A DNA stretch of 64,000 nt, taken from Trinickia dabaoshanensis (GTDB taxonomy: Bacteria > Pseudomonadota > Gammaproteobacteria > Burkholderiales > Burkholderiaceae). Position numbers and translations under genes: made by a program. The notes under the pieces were generated by a model, which was given only the letters and a program-made list of their open reading frames with translations, searched no databases and was not told where the DNA came from. This document shows, one piece after another, positions 8,624 to 16,951 of the stretch. The stretch's first letter is position 1; the number at the start of each line of letters is the position of its first letter. The stretch covers positions 62,001 through 126,000 of the forward strand of contig NZ_PNYA01000015.1 of assembly GCF_002879885.1 (NCBI RefSeq). The letters are read 5' to 3'.

Positions 8624-9450
8624 TGTCCGAAGCCGGCGCTATCCATGGTGGGAACGTGGATATCGAAAATGTCGTCGAAATCGAGCTTCAACAGGTCGTG
8701 TAGGGCGCTTGCCGTCAGGAGGCGTTCCCTCAACTCCGGGTAGAGCATGTGCTCGACGCTCTTCGCATGATTGATGAGCGTACGGGCCGCCTCCAATTGC
8801 TGGAGTCCCTTCGTTCGTTCGGCCCAAGCGCGCTCATTGTCCGCGCGCGGCTCTGCGCTGACACGCGCGCGGGCGCGAAGCATCGACGCCTCGCCGCGAT
8901 GGGTTTCGGCTTGCTCGAGATTGTTATTGGCGCGCGTCAACTGCGAATAGACGGCGCGCTCCGTTTTCCGCAGCTTGAGCACTTCCCGAGAGCCGGGCGG
9001 CGGTACGCGCCTGCGCGGTCGGGCGGGGGCATGCGGCGTTTGCGCCGGCAGACCGCCTCGCTCGCTACCCGCTTCGTCCGAGGCCGTGCTCGCTGCCTTG
9101 AAAGCGCCGATGCTGGTGTCGCTGGACAAACCGCCAATCCGATCCTTGACGCGATCGCCGAATGTATTGGCAACCCGCGAGCCGATGAATTTGACGATGA
9201 CCGCACCAGCGGCACCGATCGCTAAGCCTATCGGCAAAAAGATGTGCCCGCTAGGGTCGCGCCGGTTCAGCGGCTCGGCGTCGCAGTACGCGTAGGGATT
9301 GAATCCGCCGTCGTCGAACGGACTCCAGTCGTCGGGCGCGGCGAAGCGCATCGACGACGGCAAATACGCGCGATAGCCGTTACCCAACGGGTAACCGGCT
9401 CCAACCGGGTCGGCATAATATCCAGCCCAACACAGCGATCCCGTGCTCAT
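8620..9450 (-). CDS. Rhs-core tip protein 4 with variable C-terminus
   Basis: A 276-aa Rhs tip. The N-terminal ~65 residues carry the core (GYYADPVGAGYPLGNGYR, then SMRFAAPDDWSPFDDGG, NPYAYCDAEPLNRRDPSGH). A hydrophobic stretch follows at once (IFLPIGLAIGAAGAVIVKFI, about residues 70-89) that could insert in a membrane. The C-terminal half is charged and helical, with a probable coiled coil around RTERAVYSQL-like and NNNLEQAETH segments. CAGGAG lies 7 bases before the ATG. Its stop codon overlaps the tip 3 start. The function of the variable part is unknown. Confidence 0.8.
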   Translation of the reverse strand: MSTGSLCWAGYYADPVGAGYPLGNGYRAYLPSSMRFAAPDDWSPFDDGGFNPYAYCDAEPLNRRDPSGHIFLPIGLAIGAAGAVIVKFIGSRVANTFGDRVKDRIGGLSSDTSIGAFKAASTASDEAGSERGGLPAQTPHAPARPRRRVPPPGSREVLKLRKTERAVYSQLTRANNNLEQAETHRGEASMLRARARVSAEPRADNERAWAERTKGLQQLEAARTLINHAKSVEHMLYPELRERLLTASALHDLLKLDFDDIFDIHVPTMDSAGFGQ

Positions 9451-9501
9451 CGATTCGCTCCTGAAAACGACTGTTCGTCCGAGTGGTCCGAGTGTCGGCG
9501 G

Positions 9502-10338
9502 TCAATCGTCGATTTCCCCGAGCCACCATAAGATTTCGCGGAAGTTTTCCCGAGCGCGTAGGTTTTTCCCGGCGTTATAGTTGTAACGCATGTTCCATAT
9601 GCCTTTGCTGCTGTACCCCAGAGCGGTGGAGACCTTGTTCGTGCCTGGATAGCCAATTAGGCAACGCGCTCTGACTTTTCTTTGTTGCAACACCCTGACA
9701 AATGAGATCAGCTTCTTTTGCGGAACGAAATCGTGACCGCGCGGAAACGATAGCGTTGGCCAATAGCGTTTGATTTCGTTGCGCGTGATGCTTTCGTGAA
9801 GGTCGACCGCTGCTTGCAAAACTTGACCGTAGGTGGGGGGCGGCTCCCATTGCATATCGATATCGGAAAGCGATGCGACGGAGACCGCGGGCGAGAGTTT
9901 GGTCGGCGTCGTCAACGAGCGAACGCCGCTCGCAGCGGCGGCCGGTTCGGTACTGACCGCGCGTTGCATGGCAATCGGCTCATGCTCGGGCGTGGATCTG
10001 TTGGTTTCCATTGCGGGACTCGGCGATCGGGACGGCGTCCGGGTCGCGAGCGCGCCGTTGCCGTCGAGGAAACCCTGTAATTCCAGGTCCTCCCGCGCGT
10101 ACGTCGCGTCGATCTCCGGCATCCACATATGGCCGCTCGGATCCCGCCGATTGACCGGATCGGCTTCGCAATAGGCGTAAGGGTTGATGCCTCCTTTACC
10201 GAACGGGCTCCACCGGTCTGCCGCGACAAATCGCATCGAGCCGGGCGAATACCAGCGATAGCCGTCGCCAAGCGGATAGCCGGCCACGATGCCGTCTAGG
10301 AATTGCGCCGTATACCCGAAGGCTCCGAAAGTGGTCAT
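9502..10338 (-). CDS. Rhs-core tip protein 5 with variable C-terminus
   Basis: A 278-aa Rhs tip, first gene of the five-gene minus-strand tip operon. The core is GYTAQFLDGIVAGYPLGDGY, then SMRFVAADRWSPFGKGGINP, YAYCEADPVNRRDPSGH. A Ser/Thr/Pro-rich linker of roughly 70 residues follows, then a ~110-residue C-terminal domain with conserved-looking aromatic and basic positions (LHESITRNEIKRYWPTLSFP, later RARCLIGYPGTNKVSTALGY). This last segment looks like a folded domain, possibly nucleic-acid-related, but I do not recognise it. It is divergent from tip 6 across a 276-bp promoter region. Confidence 0.8.
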   Translation of the reverse strand: MTTFGAFGYTAQFLDGIVAGYPLGDGYRWYSPGSMRFVAADRWSPFGKGGINPYAYCEADPVNRRDPSGHMWMPEIDATYAREDLELQGFLDGNGALATRTPSRSPSPAMETNRSTPEHEPIAMQRAVSTEPAAAASGVRSLTTPTKLSPAVSVASLSDIDMQWEPPPTYGQVLQAAVDLHESITRNEIKRYWPTLSFPRGHDFVPQKKLISFVRVLQQRKVRARCLIGYPGTNKVSTALGYSSKGIWNMRYNYNAGKNLRARENFREILWWLGEIDD

Positions 10339-10614
10339 TTCGTTTTCCCGACACGATTGGATTTGAATTTCGTGAAAGCCGGCGATGCGATAGTCCGATC
10401 ATAACAATGCCGGTTCGATCGTATCGTGCGCGAATGAAATGACAGGCGACGCGATCGAATTCAAAGCTCAATAAGTAGGAAATAAAACCGATCGAGATCG
10501 TCGTCTGCGCTGGCTTGGTAAGAGATATAGGTACGCGGCGAGGCGCCTAGCCTACGATCGGTTTCGTCGTATTCAGAACGGCGAATTCGACATTCAAAAT
10601 GCTAGGAGGCCCTT
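10339..10614. promoter_or_regulatory. Divergent promoter region of the Rhs tip genes
   Basis: The only non-coding stretch between the minus-strand five-tip operon and the plus-strand tip/shell operon. It is AT-richer than the flanks in part (around 10440-10490) and contains CTAGGAGG five bases ahead of the plus-strand ATG, a strong ribosome-binding site. I could not pick out a confident -35/-10 pair. Both transcription units must start here or nearby, so co-regulation is likely. Confidence 0.5.
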
Positions 10615-11577
10615 ATGGGTATGGCGACGGTCGTGGGCTACACCGGTCAATTCAAGGACCCGGTCGCATTGAGTCACCCCTTGGGCAACGGGTATCGCCA
10701 TTACTTGCCCGGCCTCATGCGCTTCGCCGCGCCCGATCGTGTCAGCCCGTTCGGATCGGGGGGGCCCAATCCATACGTCTACTGCGCGTGCGATCCCGTG
10801 AACCGATTCGACCCGTCCGGCCATGTTTCGGCTTGGGCCGTGTTGGCCGACGTGGTCATCGACACCGCGATCGCCGCGGACATCGGCGTGAGCGTCCTGA
10901 CGGGCGACCCCGTGGGCGCAGTACTCGGCGGTTTGGCGCTGGGAACGACGATCGCGTCTCAAGTCGAAGCGCAACAGGGCAATCGGACCGCCGCCATCTG
11001 GTTGGGGATGGCATCGATGCTGGTGTCCGTGCCGGCGATGATTCGCGCCGGCACACAGGTGGCGAAGCTTGCAAGCATGGCGAGCGAGATATCCACTGAA
11101 TCGGCGACCGCTCGCGAGACTTCGATGGTCGCGGAGGAAGCGGAGCCGCTCGCCGAGAGGCCGCCCGGCGCCGAGTCGGTTGCGCCCGAGGAGGGCAGCA
11201 GCGCGGCATCGCGCAGAGCTTCCGTCTCGAGCCAGTCGGAGGTTTCTTCTCCGGTAACGGCGGGTGAGGGCGCCGACGCGGCACCGCTCCTATCGCGTCC
11301 CACGGGAACCGTGCGCCTTCGATTGGCGCAGGGGCTTTCTCTCGCGGCGGTGGGCGGCAATATTGGCGGAGGGGTCTTGACGAGCATCGATGCGCTGACC
11401 GAAAAGCCGGTCATTGCCGCGCGCTCGCTGGGGAGAAGCTACGGCAACGCCGGCGCGATGCAATCGAACAACCCGTACCGCCCGATGCCGTATGCGAACC
11501 CTTATTCGCCGAACACCTACAGCCCGTACGCGCCGTATAAGTTTTATTACAACAGTCCGTTGGTAGCCGGCGCGTGA
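10615..11577 (+). CDS. Rhs-core tip protein 6, shell-proximal, membrane-prone
   Basis: A 320-aa Rhs tip on the same strand as the shell gene and 132 bp upstream of it. Core: GYTGQFKDPVALSHPLGNGY, then LMRFAAPDRVSPFGSGG, NPYVYCACDPVNRFDPSGH. The variable region starts with Ala/Gly/Val-rich hydrophobic segments (residues ~72-140, including AVLGGLALGTTIA and AIWLGMASMLVSVPAMI) that look membrane-inserting. A Ser/Glu-rich linker, another glycine-rich hydrophobic patch (LSLAAVGGNIGGGVL) and a Pro/Tyr/Asn-rich tail with repeated NPY/SPY motifs follow. A strong AGGAGG precedes the start. It may be a pore-forming or translocating tip, which is inference from hydrophobicity. Confidence 0.82.
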   Translation: MGMATVVGYTGQFKDPVALSHPLGNGYRHYLPGLMRFAAPDRVSPFGSGGPNPYVYCACDPVNRFDPSGHVSAWAVLADVVIDTAIAADIGVSVLTGDPVGAVLGGLALGTTIASQVEAQQGNRTAAIWLGMASMLVSVPAMIRAGTQVAKLASMASEISTESATARETSMVAEEAEPLAERPPGAESVAPEEGSSAASRRASVSSQSEVSSPVTAGEGADAAPLLSRPTGTVRLRLAQGLSLAAVGGNIGGGVLTSIDALTEKPVIAARSLGRSYGNAGAMQSNNPYRPMPYANPYSPNTYSPYAPYKFYYNSPLVAGA

Positions 11578-11709
11578 CGATCGCCGCCGGCCCGTCGAAG
11601 CACCGCTTGTCAAAGCGCACGCATCGCTTGTTTTCTTGCCGCATTCGCTGCCGATAGCGACGAGCGCCGTGCAGCGCGTGCCAGCCAAACCTATTGGGGA
11701 ATTGAAGAG

Positions 11710-14700
11710 ATGACTACTCCAACCTTTGTCACCCAAGCCACCAATTTTACGAGCGCCTTGGCAGGCGGTGTGGATCCGCGAACCGGCCTGTACACGGTTT
11801 CCATCCATTTGGGGCAACTCACCGGCAACCGGGGCGCGGGACCCGTGCTGCCGCTTACGCTGCGTTACTCGCCGCTGAATCGCGCGAACGTGGGACTCGG
11901 CATCGGGTGGACGCTGGGTCTATCGACCTTGCAGTTCGGTTTGAAGCCGGTCATCTGCGTTTCCACCGGCGAGCAGTATGGACTGACCAAAACCGGAAAT
12001 ACCTATTCGGTCGCGCAGCAACGGCTCCAAAGCTTCAAGTTCGTACAGCAAGACGCCAGTCATTATTGGATCGCACATAAATCGGGCGACCGGGAATTGA
12101 TCGAGATCCGAGGCGATTCGGGCTACGTCAGCAAGTTGTACACCGCGGCCGGCCACGCATTGACGTTGACGTGGGATACGACGCTGGCGGCGCCTCGGTT
12201 GATCCGCGTCGTCGACGCTCTCGGACATGTGTTATTCGACGTGCCGAATGGATACGGGGCGAACGGCACTGTGTTTTCGCTCTTTCCGGCCTCGACCGAT
12301 AAGACGACCGGCGAGGCATACAACGTCGTCCTTACGTCCAATAACGGTTTGGTTCAGGACGTGACCATCCAAGCTCGGGACTGCGAGGACCAGACGTGGA
12401 CGTTGACGAACGCGAGCGTCGACCAAAAAAATCATTGGGGGCAATGGATCACCGAAGTAACCGGTCCCGGCGGCTACCAAGACAAGATCGAGTATTCGGC
12501 GAACCATTCCTTGCCCCCGGGCGGGCCCGCCGAGTTCATGCCGTGTGCCGGGAAATACACACGCACCCCTGGCGGGGGACAGACGCAACTGGTGTCGAAC
12601 TATACCTATTCCGACTTCAACTTCCTGGGTGGAGGCGCTAGAAACATTCGCTGGTACGACGATCGCGACAGTCTGATGGAGTTGCCCTTCGACCCGAACT
12701 ATTGCTACACGAGTACAGAGACGGAGCTGGCGTCTGTACAAAGCGGCCCGGACGTGACGACTAAACGAACGTACAACGCATACCACTTGCAGCAGCAGGT
12801 CGACGTCACGAGCGATGCGCGCACGCAGACGACGGTAAGCAGCTATGGCGGAATTGCAGCGAATACGGTGCTGGCGCAGCAGAAGGCCTGGTATCAGTTT
12901 CCTTCCGCGAAATCCGCCAGTTGGAACGGTGGGGCCACCGAAAACTCGTCGTTCGAATGGGATGATTTCGGCAATCCGTTGAAAAAAATCGACCCGGACG
13001 GATCGATCACGCAGTGGAGCTACTACAGCGAGAGCGGCGAAATGGGCAAGTGCCCCCCGGAGCCGAATGGGTTCCGGCGGTTTGCAAAATGGAAGCTCGT
13101 CAATCCCGGTAAGGTTAGGGCGGCCGATTGGATCAAGGGCTCAGCCCCGGTTCGGCAAACGAACTATACCTACGACACGGCACAAGCCGCGCCCGGGACG
13201 GACAAAAAGCTTGTCCTAAGAGTGTTCGAACAACATGTTTCCGCTGTTTCGGCCGACGCGTTCGGCGGGTTGACGAGTCCCACGCCGCTGTCGGAGGTGA
13301 CTTACCACTATTGGTCATCCGGCATCGCGGGCTCGGATGAATACGATGCGGGGCGGCTCTACCATCGGGCAACGAAGCACTATGCCAACGATGGAACGGG
13401 AGCGAGCTACCACAGCACGGATGACTATGTGTACAAGTACTACGACAAGGGTGATCCGCATTTCCCTTTCGGCTTGCAAACGAGCCGTCAATCGACGTCC
13501 ACCGGCGTGGATGGAAAGAGTCTGACCATCTTCGACACGCATATCAAATCCACGTTCACGGACCGGATATGGCAGGAGGTCGACGTACAGCAAAACTCGA
13601 CGTCATACGTCTACGATCGCTTGGGGCGCCCCAAGCAGCGCATCATGGATCCGGGGAAGGTCGGCTATACGAACATATTAACGTACACGTACAGCATCGA
13701 CAAAACCGGCGCAACGCCGTTCCAGGTCACGCAAAAGGACATTCGCGGGAACAGAGTGCGGTATTCGATGGACGGCTTGCGGCGCCCCTATAAGAAAGAG
13801 GTCAATGCGGTCGATATCGATGGTGCGGATTCCGAAAAATTCTATGAACTGTCGACAAAACAGTTCGACGGTATGGGGCGCCTTTGGAAAAGCACCGCCT
13901 CGGACGTCGCGTTCGAGTCCGCGCAGCGGCAGATCCGCTACGCGCTGACCGGCACGCACAGCTATGACGGCTGGGGGCATCCGAAAAAAACGGCGTACAG
14001 CAATGGGGTGGTGGAATACACGACGTACGACCCGATCGCGAAATCGGTCAAGACATGGTTGGGAAGCTCCGCGTCGCAACTGACGTCCGGTTCGCATGTC
14101 ACGCATTACGATTACAACTTCAGCCAGAAGCCATATCGGGTCGAGCGTTACAACGCCGCGCCTTCGTCCGCCTGCTACAGCGTGCACTACTCGACTTACG
14201 ATGGATTGCACCGCGTGCGCAGCGAGACGGAGGAGGTGGCTGCCGGTGCGACCACGCTGCCGACGACCGCTTATGAGTACGATCACTGGGACCGCGCGTT
14301 CAATACGACGCTGCCCGATAAATCGGTCGTGGTGCGCAGCTATAGTCCCGACTCGCCGGAAAAACGGGTAACGAATATTCAGATCACGAAAAGCGCCGGC
14401 GATTTGACCTCGCTCGTGTCCCCCGGTGTGCGCCAGTTCGACGCTTTGGGGCGGGTCACCCAAAGCTATCTGGGCGCGAGCGAGGGCAAACGCTTTTGGA
14501 CCTACGATTACGGAAATCCTTGGGACACCCGTCCGACGACGGCGACGGACCCGACCGCCATTACGCGAACGTATTCGTACAGCTACGAATTGGGAGAAGC
14601 CGTCGAATCGGTCACGACCTCGGGCTCCGCGAAGATCGAGCAAAACTTCGGGTACGACAAGAGCGCGGGGCTGCTGACGTCGGCGAACGCCAGCGACGGC

Positions 14701-15819
14701 GATGCCTGGACGTACAACATGTTCACCTCGGGCCGATTGCAGTCCGAGCAGAGCACCGGCGGGAATGGGCCGGCCATGAGCTATGTCTACACGGTCTCGG
14801 GCGCGCCCTACAGCTACACGCATATCGACGGCGCGACGCAAACGATTAGCCGCGACAAATATGGCCGCGTCTCTCAGATCGCGGACGGCATCGTCCTCGT
14901 CACGCTCTCGTACGACGCGTTGAACCGGCGCATCGGCTGGACCGCGACGCAGGGGCAGCACACGTTGAGCACCGCGATATCGCTGGACGATTTCGGGCGT
15001 GAGACGAAACGCGTGATTCGTGACAACAAGACGCAAAAGAGTTGGACGATCAGCCAGGCTTGGCAGGCCAACGACCTATTGGCGACGGTCACTTTCTCCA
15101 AGGGAAGTCAACAGGTTCGAGTCGAGAACTATACGTACGATTCACGGAATCGCTTAATCGATTGGTCGGTCAATCCGTACTACACCACCGAATTTCCTTG
15201 CGATAGGTTCGGCAACCAGATATGGAAGCAATCCTTCGTATTGGATGCGTTGAACAATATCACGCAGGTCACGACTTCCTTCATCAACCCGAAGGCGACC
15301 AACGTTGCCGTGTTCAAGTTCGAAGATCCATACGATCCGTGCCGGTTGACCAGCGGAAGCAACACACACCCGAGTTATCGAGCGACATTCAAGGTGACGT
15401 ACGACAAGGCGGGAAGAATCACGGACGACGGCATGGGTACCACGTTCACCTACGACGAGCTCGGCCGGGTATGCGCCGCCGCAAGCGAGCTGACCAAGCT
15501 CCACGGAACTTATACCTACGATGCGCATAACCGCCTCGCCTCACAGACGATCGACTCCGATCCGATCAAGTTCTATTACCGGGCCAATTCGCTCGTGAAC
15601 CTGGTTCAAGGAACGAACCAATCGAGACTGTTCCAAGCATCGATCGTCGGCGCGGTGGCACAGACCAATATCGGTGACGATGCCGGCTCTTGGCTTTTGG
15701 GCACCAATCAGTTGGGATCGGTGTTGAACGCGAGCGACGGTCAAAACACCGATACGCACGTCTATTCGGCATACGGAGAGGAGGCCATCAACCCAAAGAA
15801 GGCGGCCGGCGAACAGTGA
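11710..15819 (+). CDS. Rhs/YD-repeat shell protein lacking the Rhs core
   Basis: A 1369-aa YD-repeat protein. The N-terminus (NFTSALAGGVDPRTGLYTVS) resembles Pseudomonas/TcC-type Rhs proteins and has no PAAR, VgrG-binding or signal sequence. Dozens of YD-type repeats follow (YDRLGRPKQRI, FDALGRVTQSY, YDALNRRIGW, YDELGRVCAA, YDAHNRLASQ) that in known structures wrap into a hollow beta-cocoon. The chain reaches the usual pre-core motif (HVYSAYGEE, ~residues 1350-1358) and stops 11 residues later. The ~60-residue Rhs-associated core and toxin tip that normally follow are absent; they occur as six separate genes next to it. No residual core is readable downstream, so this is not a simple frameshift. 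Two unknown genes follow at 34 and 78 bp. Confidence 0.9.
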   Translation: MTTPTFVTQATNFTSALAGGVDPRTGLYTVSIHLGQLTGNRGAGPVLPLTLRYSPLNRANVGLGIGWTLGLSTLQFGLKPVICVSTGEQYGLTKTGNTYSVAQQRLQSFKFVQQDASHYWIAHKSGDRELIEIRGDSGYVSKLYTAAGHALTLTWDTTLAAPRLIRVVDALGHVLFDVPNGYGANGTVFSLFPASTDKTTGEAYNVVLTSNNGLVQDVTIQARDCEDQTWTLTNASVDQKNHWGQWITEVTGPGGYQDKIEYSANHSLPPGGPAEFMPCAGKYTRTPGGGQTQLVSNYTYSDFNFLGGGARNIRWYDDRDSLMELPFDPNYCYTSTETELASVQSGPDVTTKRTYNAYHLQQQVDVTSDARTQTTVSSYGGIAANTVLAQQKAWYQFPSAKSASWNGGATENSSFEWDDFGNPLKKIDPDGSITQWSYYSESGEMGKCPPEPNGFRRFAKWKLVNPGKVRAADWIKGSAPVRQTNYTYDTAQAAPGTDKKLVLRVFEQHVSAVSADAFGGLTSPTPLSEVTYHYWSSGIAGSDEYDAGRLYHRATKHYANDGTGASYHSTDDYVYKYYDKGDPHFPFGLQTSRQSTSTGVDGKSLTIFDTHIKSTFTDRIWQEVDVQQNSTSYVYDRLGRPKQRIMDPGKVGYTNILTYTYSIDKTGATPFQVTQKDIRGNRVRYSMDGLRRPYKKEVNAVDIDGADSEKFYELSTKQFDGMGRLWKSTASDVAFESAQRQIRYALTGTHSYDGWGHPKKTAYSNGVVEYTTYDPIAKSVKTWLGSSASQLTSGSHVTHYDYNFSQKPYRVERYNAAPSSACYSVHYSTYDGLHRVRSETEEVAAGATTLPTTAYEYDHWDRAFNTTLPDKSVVVRSYSPDSPEKRVTNIQITKSAGDLTSLVSPGVRQFDALGRVTQSYLGASEGKRFWTYDYGNPWDTRPTTATDPTAITRTYSYSYELGEAVESVTTSGSAKIEQNFGYDKSAGLLTSANASDGDAWTYNMFTSGRLQSEQSTGGNGPAMSYVYTVSGAPYSYTHIDGATQTISRDKYGRVSQIADGIVLVTLSYDALNRRIGWTATQGQHTLSTAISLDDFGRETKRVIRDNKTQKSWTISQAWQANDLLATVTFSKGSQQVRVENYTYDSRNRLIDWSVNPYYTTEFPCDRFGNQIWKQSFVLDALNNITQVTTSFINPKATNVAVFKFEDPYDPCRLTSGSNTHPSYRATFKVTYDKAGRITDDGMGTTFTYDELGRVCAAASELTKLHGTYTYDAHNRLASQTIDSDPIKFYYRANSLVNLVQGTNQSRLFQASIVGAVAQTNIGDDAGSWLLGTNQLGSVLNASDGQNTDTHVYSAYGEEAINPKKAAGEQ

Positions 15820-15853
15820 TCGTTGCGCGAATCGATTCGATAGGGGATGAACA

Positions 15854-16873
15854 ATGTCAGTGAAAATTGAAGACGCCGGCGCGTATGCGTGTGAAATCTA
15901 TATTTGCACGCCTACGCTTACTGCAAGCCTCGCCATGGATGGCGTGACGCAAATTCCCGTCAAGGTGAGCTACGCGATCCTCGATGCGGCGGGCAACACT
16001 ATTCCGGATCAAGACAACGCGTCGGTATCGCTTATCGGTTATTCCGATGGCGCCGCGATGGACGGAGCCGGTTGGACGTGTGCGACCTCTCCCGGAAAGG
16101 ACGTGATCGGCGGCGTGGGCGGGTGCGATGGCGTCGTGCCGAGCGGCGGCACGGTTCAATACGTGCCTCGCACGTTCTATGTATCGCACGCGTATAGCGA
16201 GCAAAGCGACAAGCCCGTCTTCACGATCGCGGTGAAGTTGGACGCGTCCAATACCCAGGCCGGCCAAGTCTGGACCACGAAGAGCGGCGCGACGGCCATC
16301 GGCAACTCGGACAATACGACGCTCAACCTGACGCAGATCACGGGCCTTCCCACGTTGAGTCTGTATTTCGCTATCGCAAGCGGAAACAACACGATCGTGA
16401 GCAACGGAAATATCCAACTTCCGATCGAACTCGATTACCAAATATCGTCCGATCCCTCCGGTGGCACCGGACGGCCGCTTTCGACGCAAGGCAATTCCAC
16501 CAACAAGCTGGTTGCTAGCGCGAACGGGCAAGATTTCAACGGCTATAGCGGCGGTTTGGATCCTCGCACATACGGTGCTTGGCACTACGGTACCAGCGGC
16601 GGGGACTCGAGCATCGCATTCACGCCCGGCGATGCGACGTGCAACGGATGCGGTACGGCGATGCTTCAGGGCGATCAGTTGACCAACACCTACTACGTCA
16701 CTCACACGAAGAGTTTGATGAAAACACAGGGCGTCCAAATCGCGGCGTCGGTGACCTATACGCCTCCCGGCGCACCGTCTATTACGTGGAGTACGGATGT
16801 TAAGAAGCGGACGCCGCAACGCGCTTGCCTCTACGTGGTTGCTTTGAGCATGAATCAGGACGAGGAGTCTTGA
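15854..16873 (+). CDS. Unrecognised protein with two related beta-rich modules
   Basis: A 339-aa protein 34 bp downstream of the Rhs shell. It contains two similar modules, about residues 1-150 and 165-325. Each has an Ig-like beginning (VTQIPVKVSYAILDAAGNTI; IQLPIELDYQISSDPSGGTG), a Gly-rich middle and a late signature FYVSHAYSEQSDKPVFTIAV or YYVTHTKSLMKTQGVQIAAS. The same signature occurs once in the next protein. No signal peptide, catalytic motif or membrane helix is visible. Composition is rich in Gly, Ser, Thr and Asn, as in extracellular beta-proteins. Position in the shell operon suggests it works with the Rhs particle, as structural partner, adhesin or cargo. I do not recognise the family. 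Confidence 0.75.
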   Translation: MSVKIEDAGAYACEIYICTPTLTASLAMDGVTQIPVKVSYAILDAAGNTIPDQDNASVSLIGYSDGAAMDGAGWTCATSPGKDVIGGVGGCDGVVPSGGTVQYVPRTFYVSHAYSEQSDKPVFTIAVKLDASNTQAGQVWTTKSGATAIGNSDNTTLNLTQITGLPTLSLYFAIASGNNTIVSNGNIQLPIELDYQISSDPSGGTGRPLSTQGNSTNKLVASANGQDFNGYSGGLDPRTYGAWHYGTSGGDSSIAFTPGDATCNGCGTAMLQGDQLTNTYYVTHTKSLMKTQGVQIAASVTYTPPGAPSITWSTDVKKRTPQRACLYVVALSMNQDEES

Positions 16874-16951
16874 GGTCGAGGCCGACCGATTCGCGGCGAC
16901 GGACAGCCGTTTCCGCTGCCTATCGCATACACGCTATTTGCCGAGGACATC

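Noticed and set aside
13678-15036. 452-codon minus-strand frame inside the Rhs shell gene
   Set aside because: It is the antisense shadow of the YD repeats, rich in Arg/Val, with no domain.
15760-15853. Shell gene truncated by a frameshift before the core
   Set aside because: The sequence after the stop was read in other frames and shows no remnant of GYTG, LGNGYR or SPFG core motifs.
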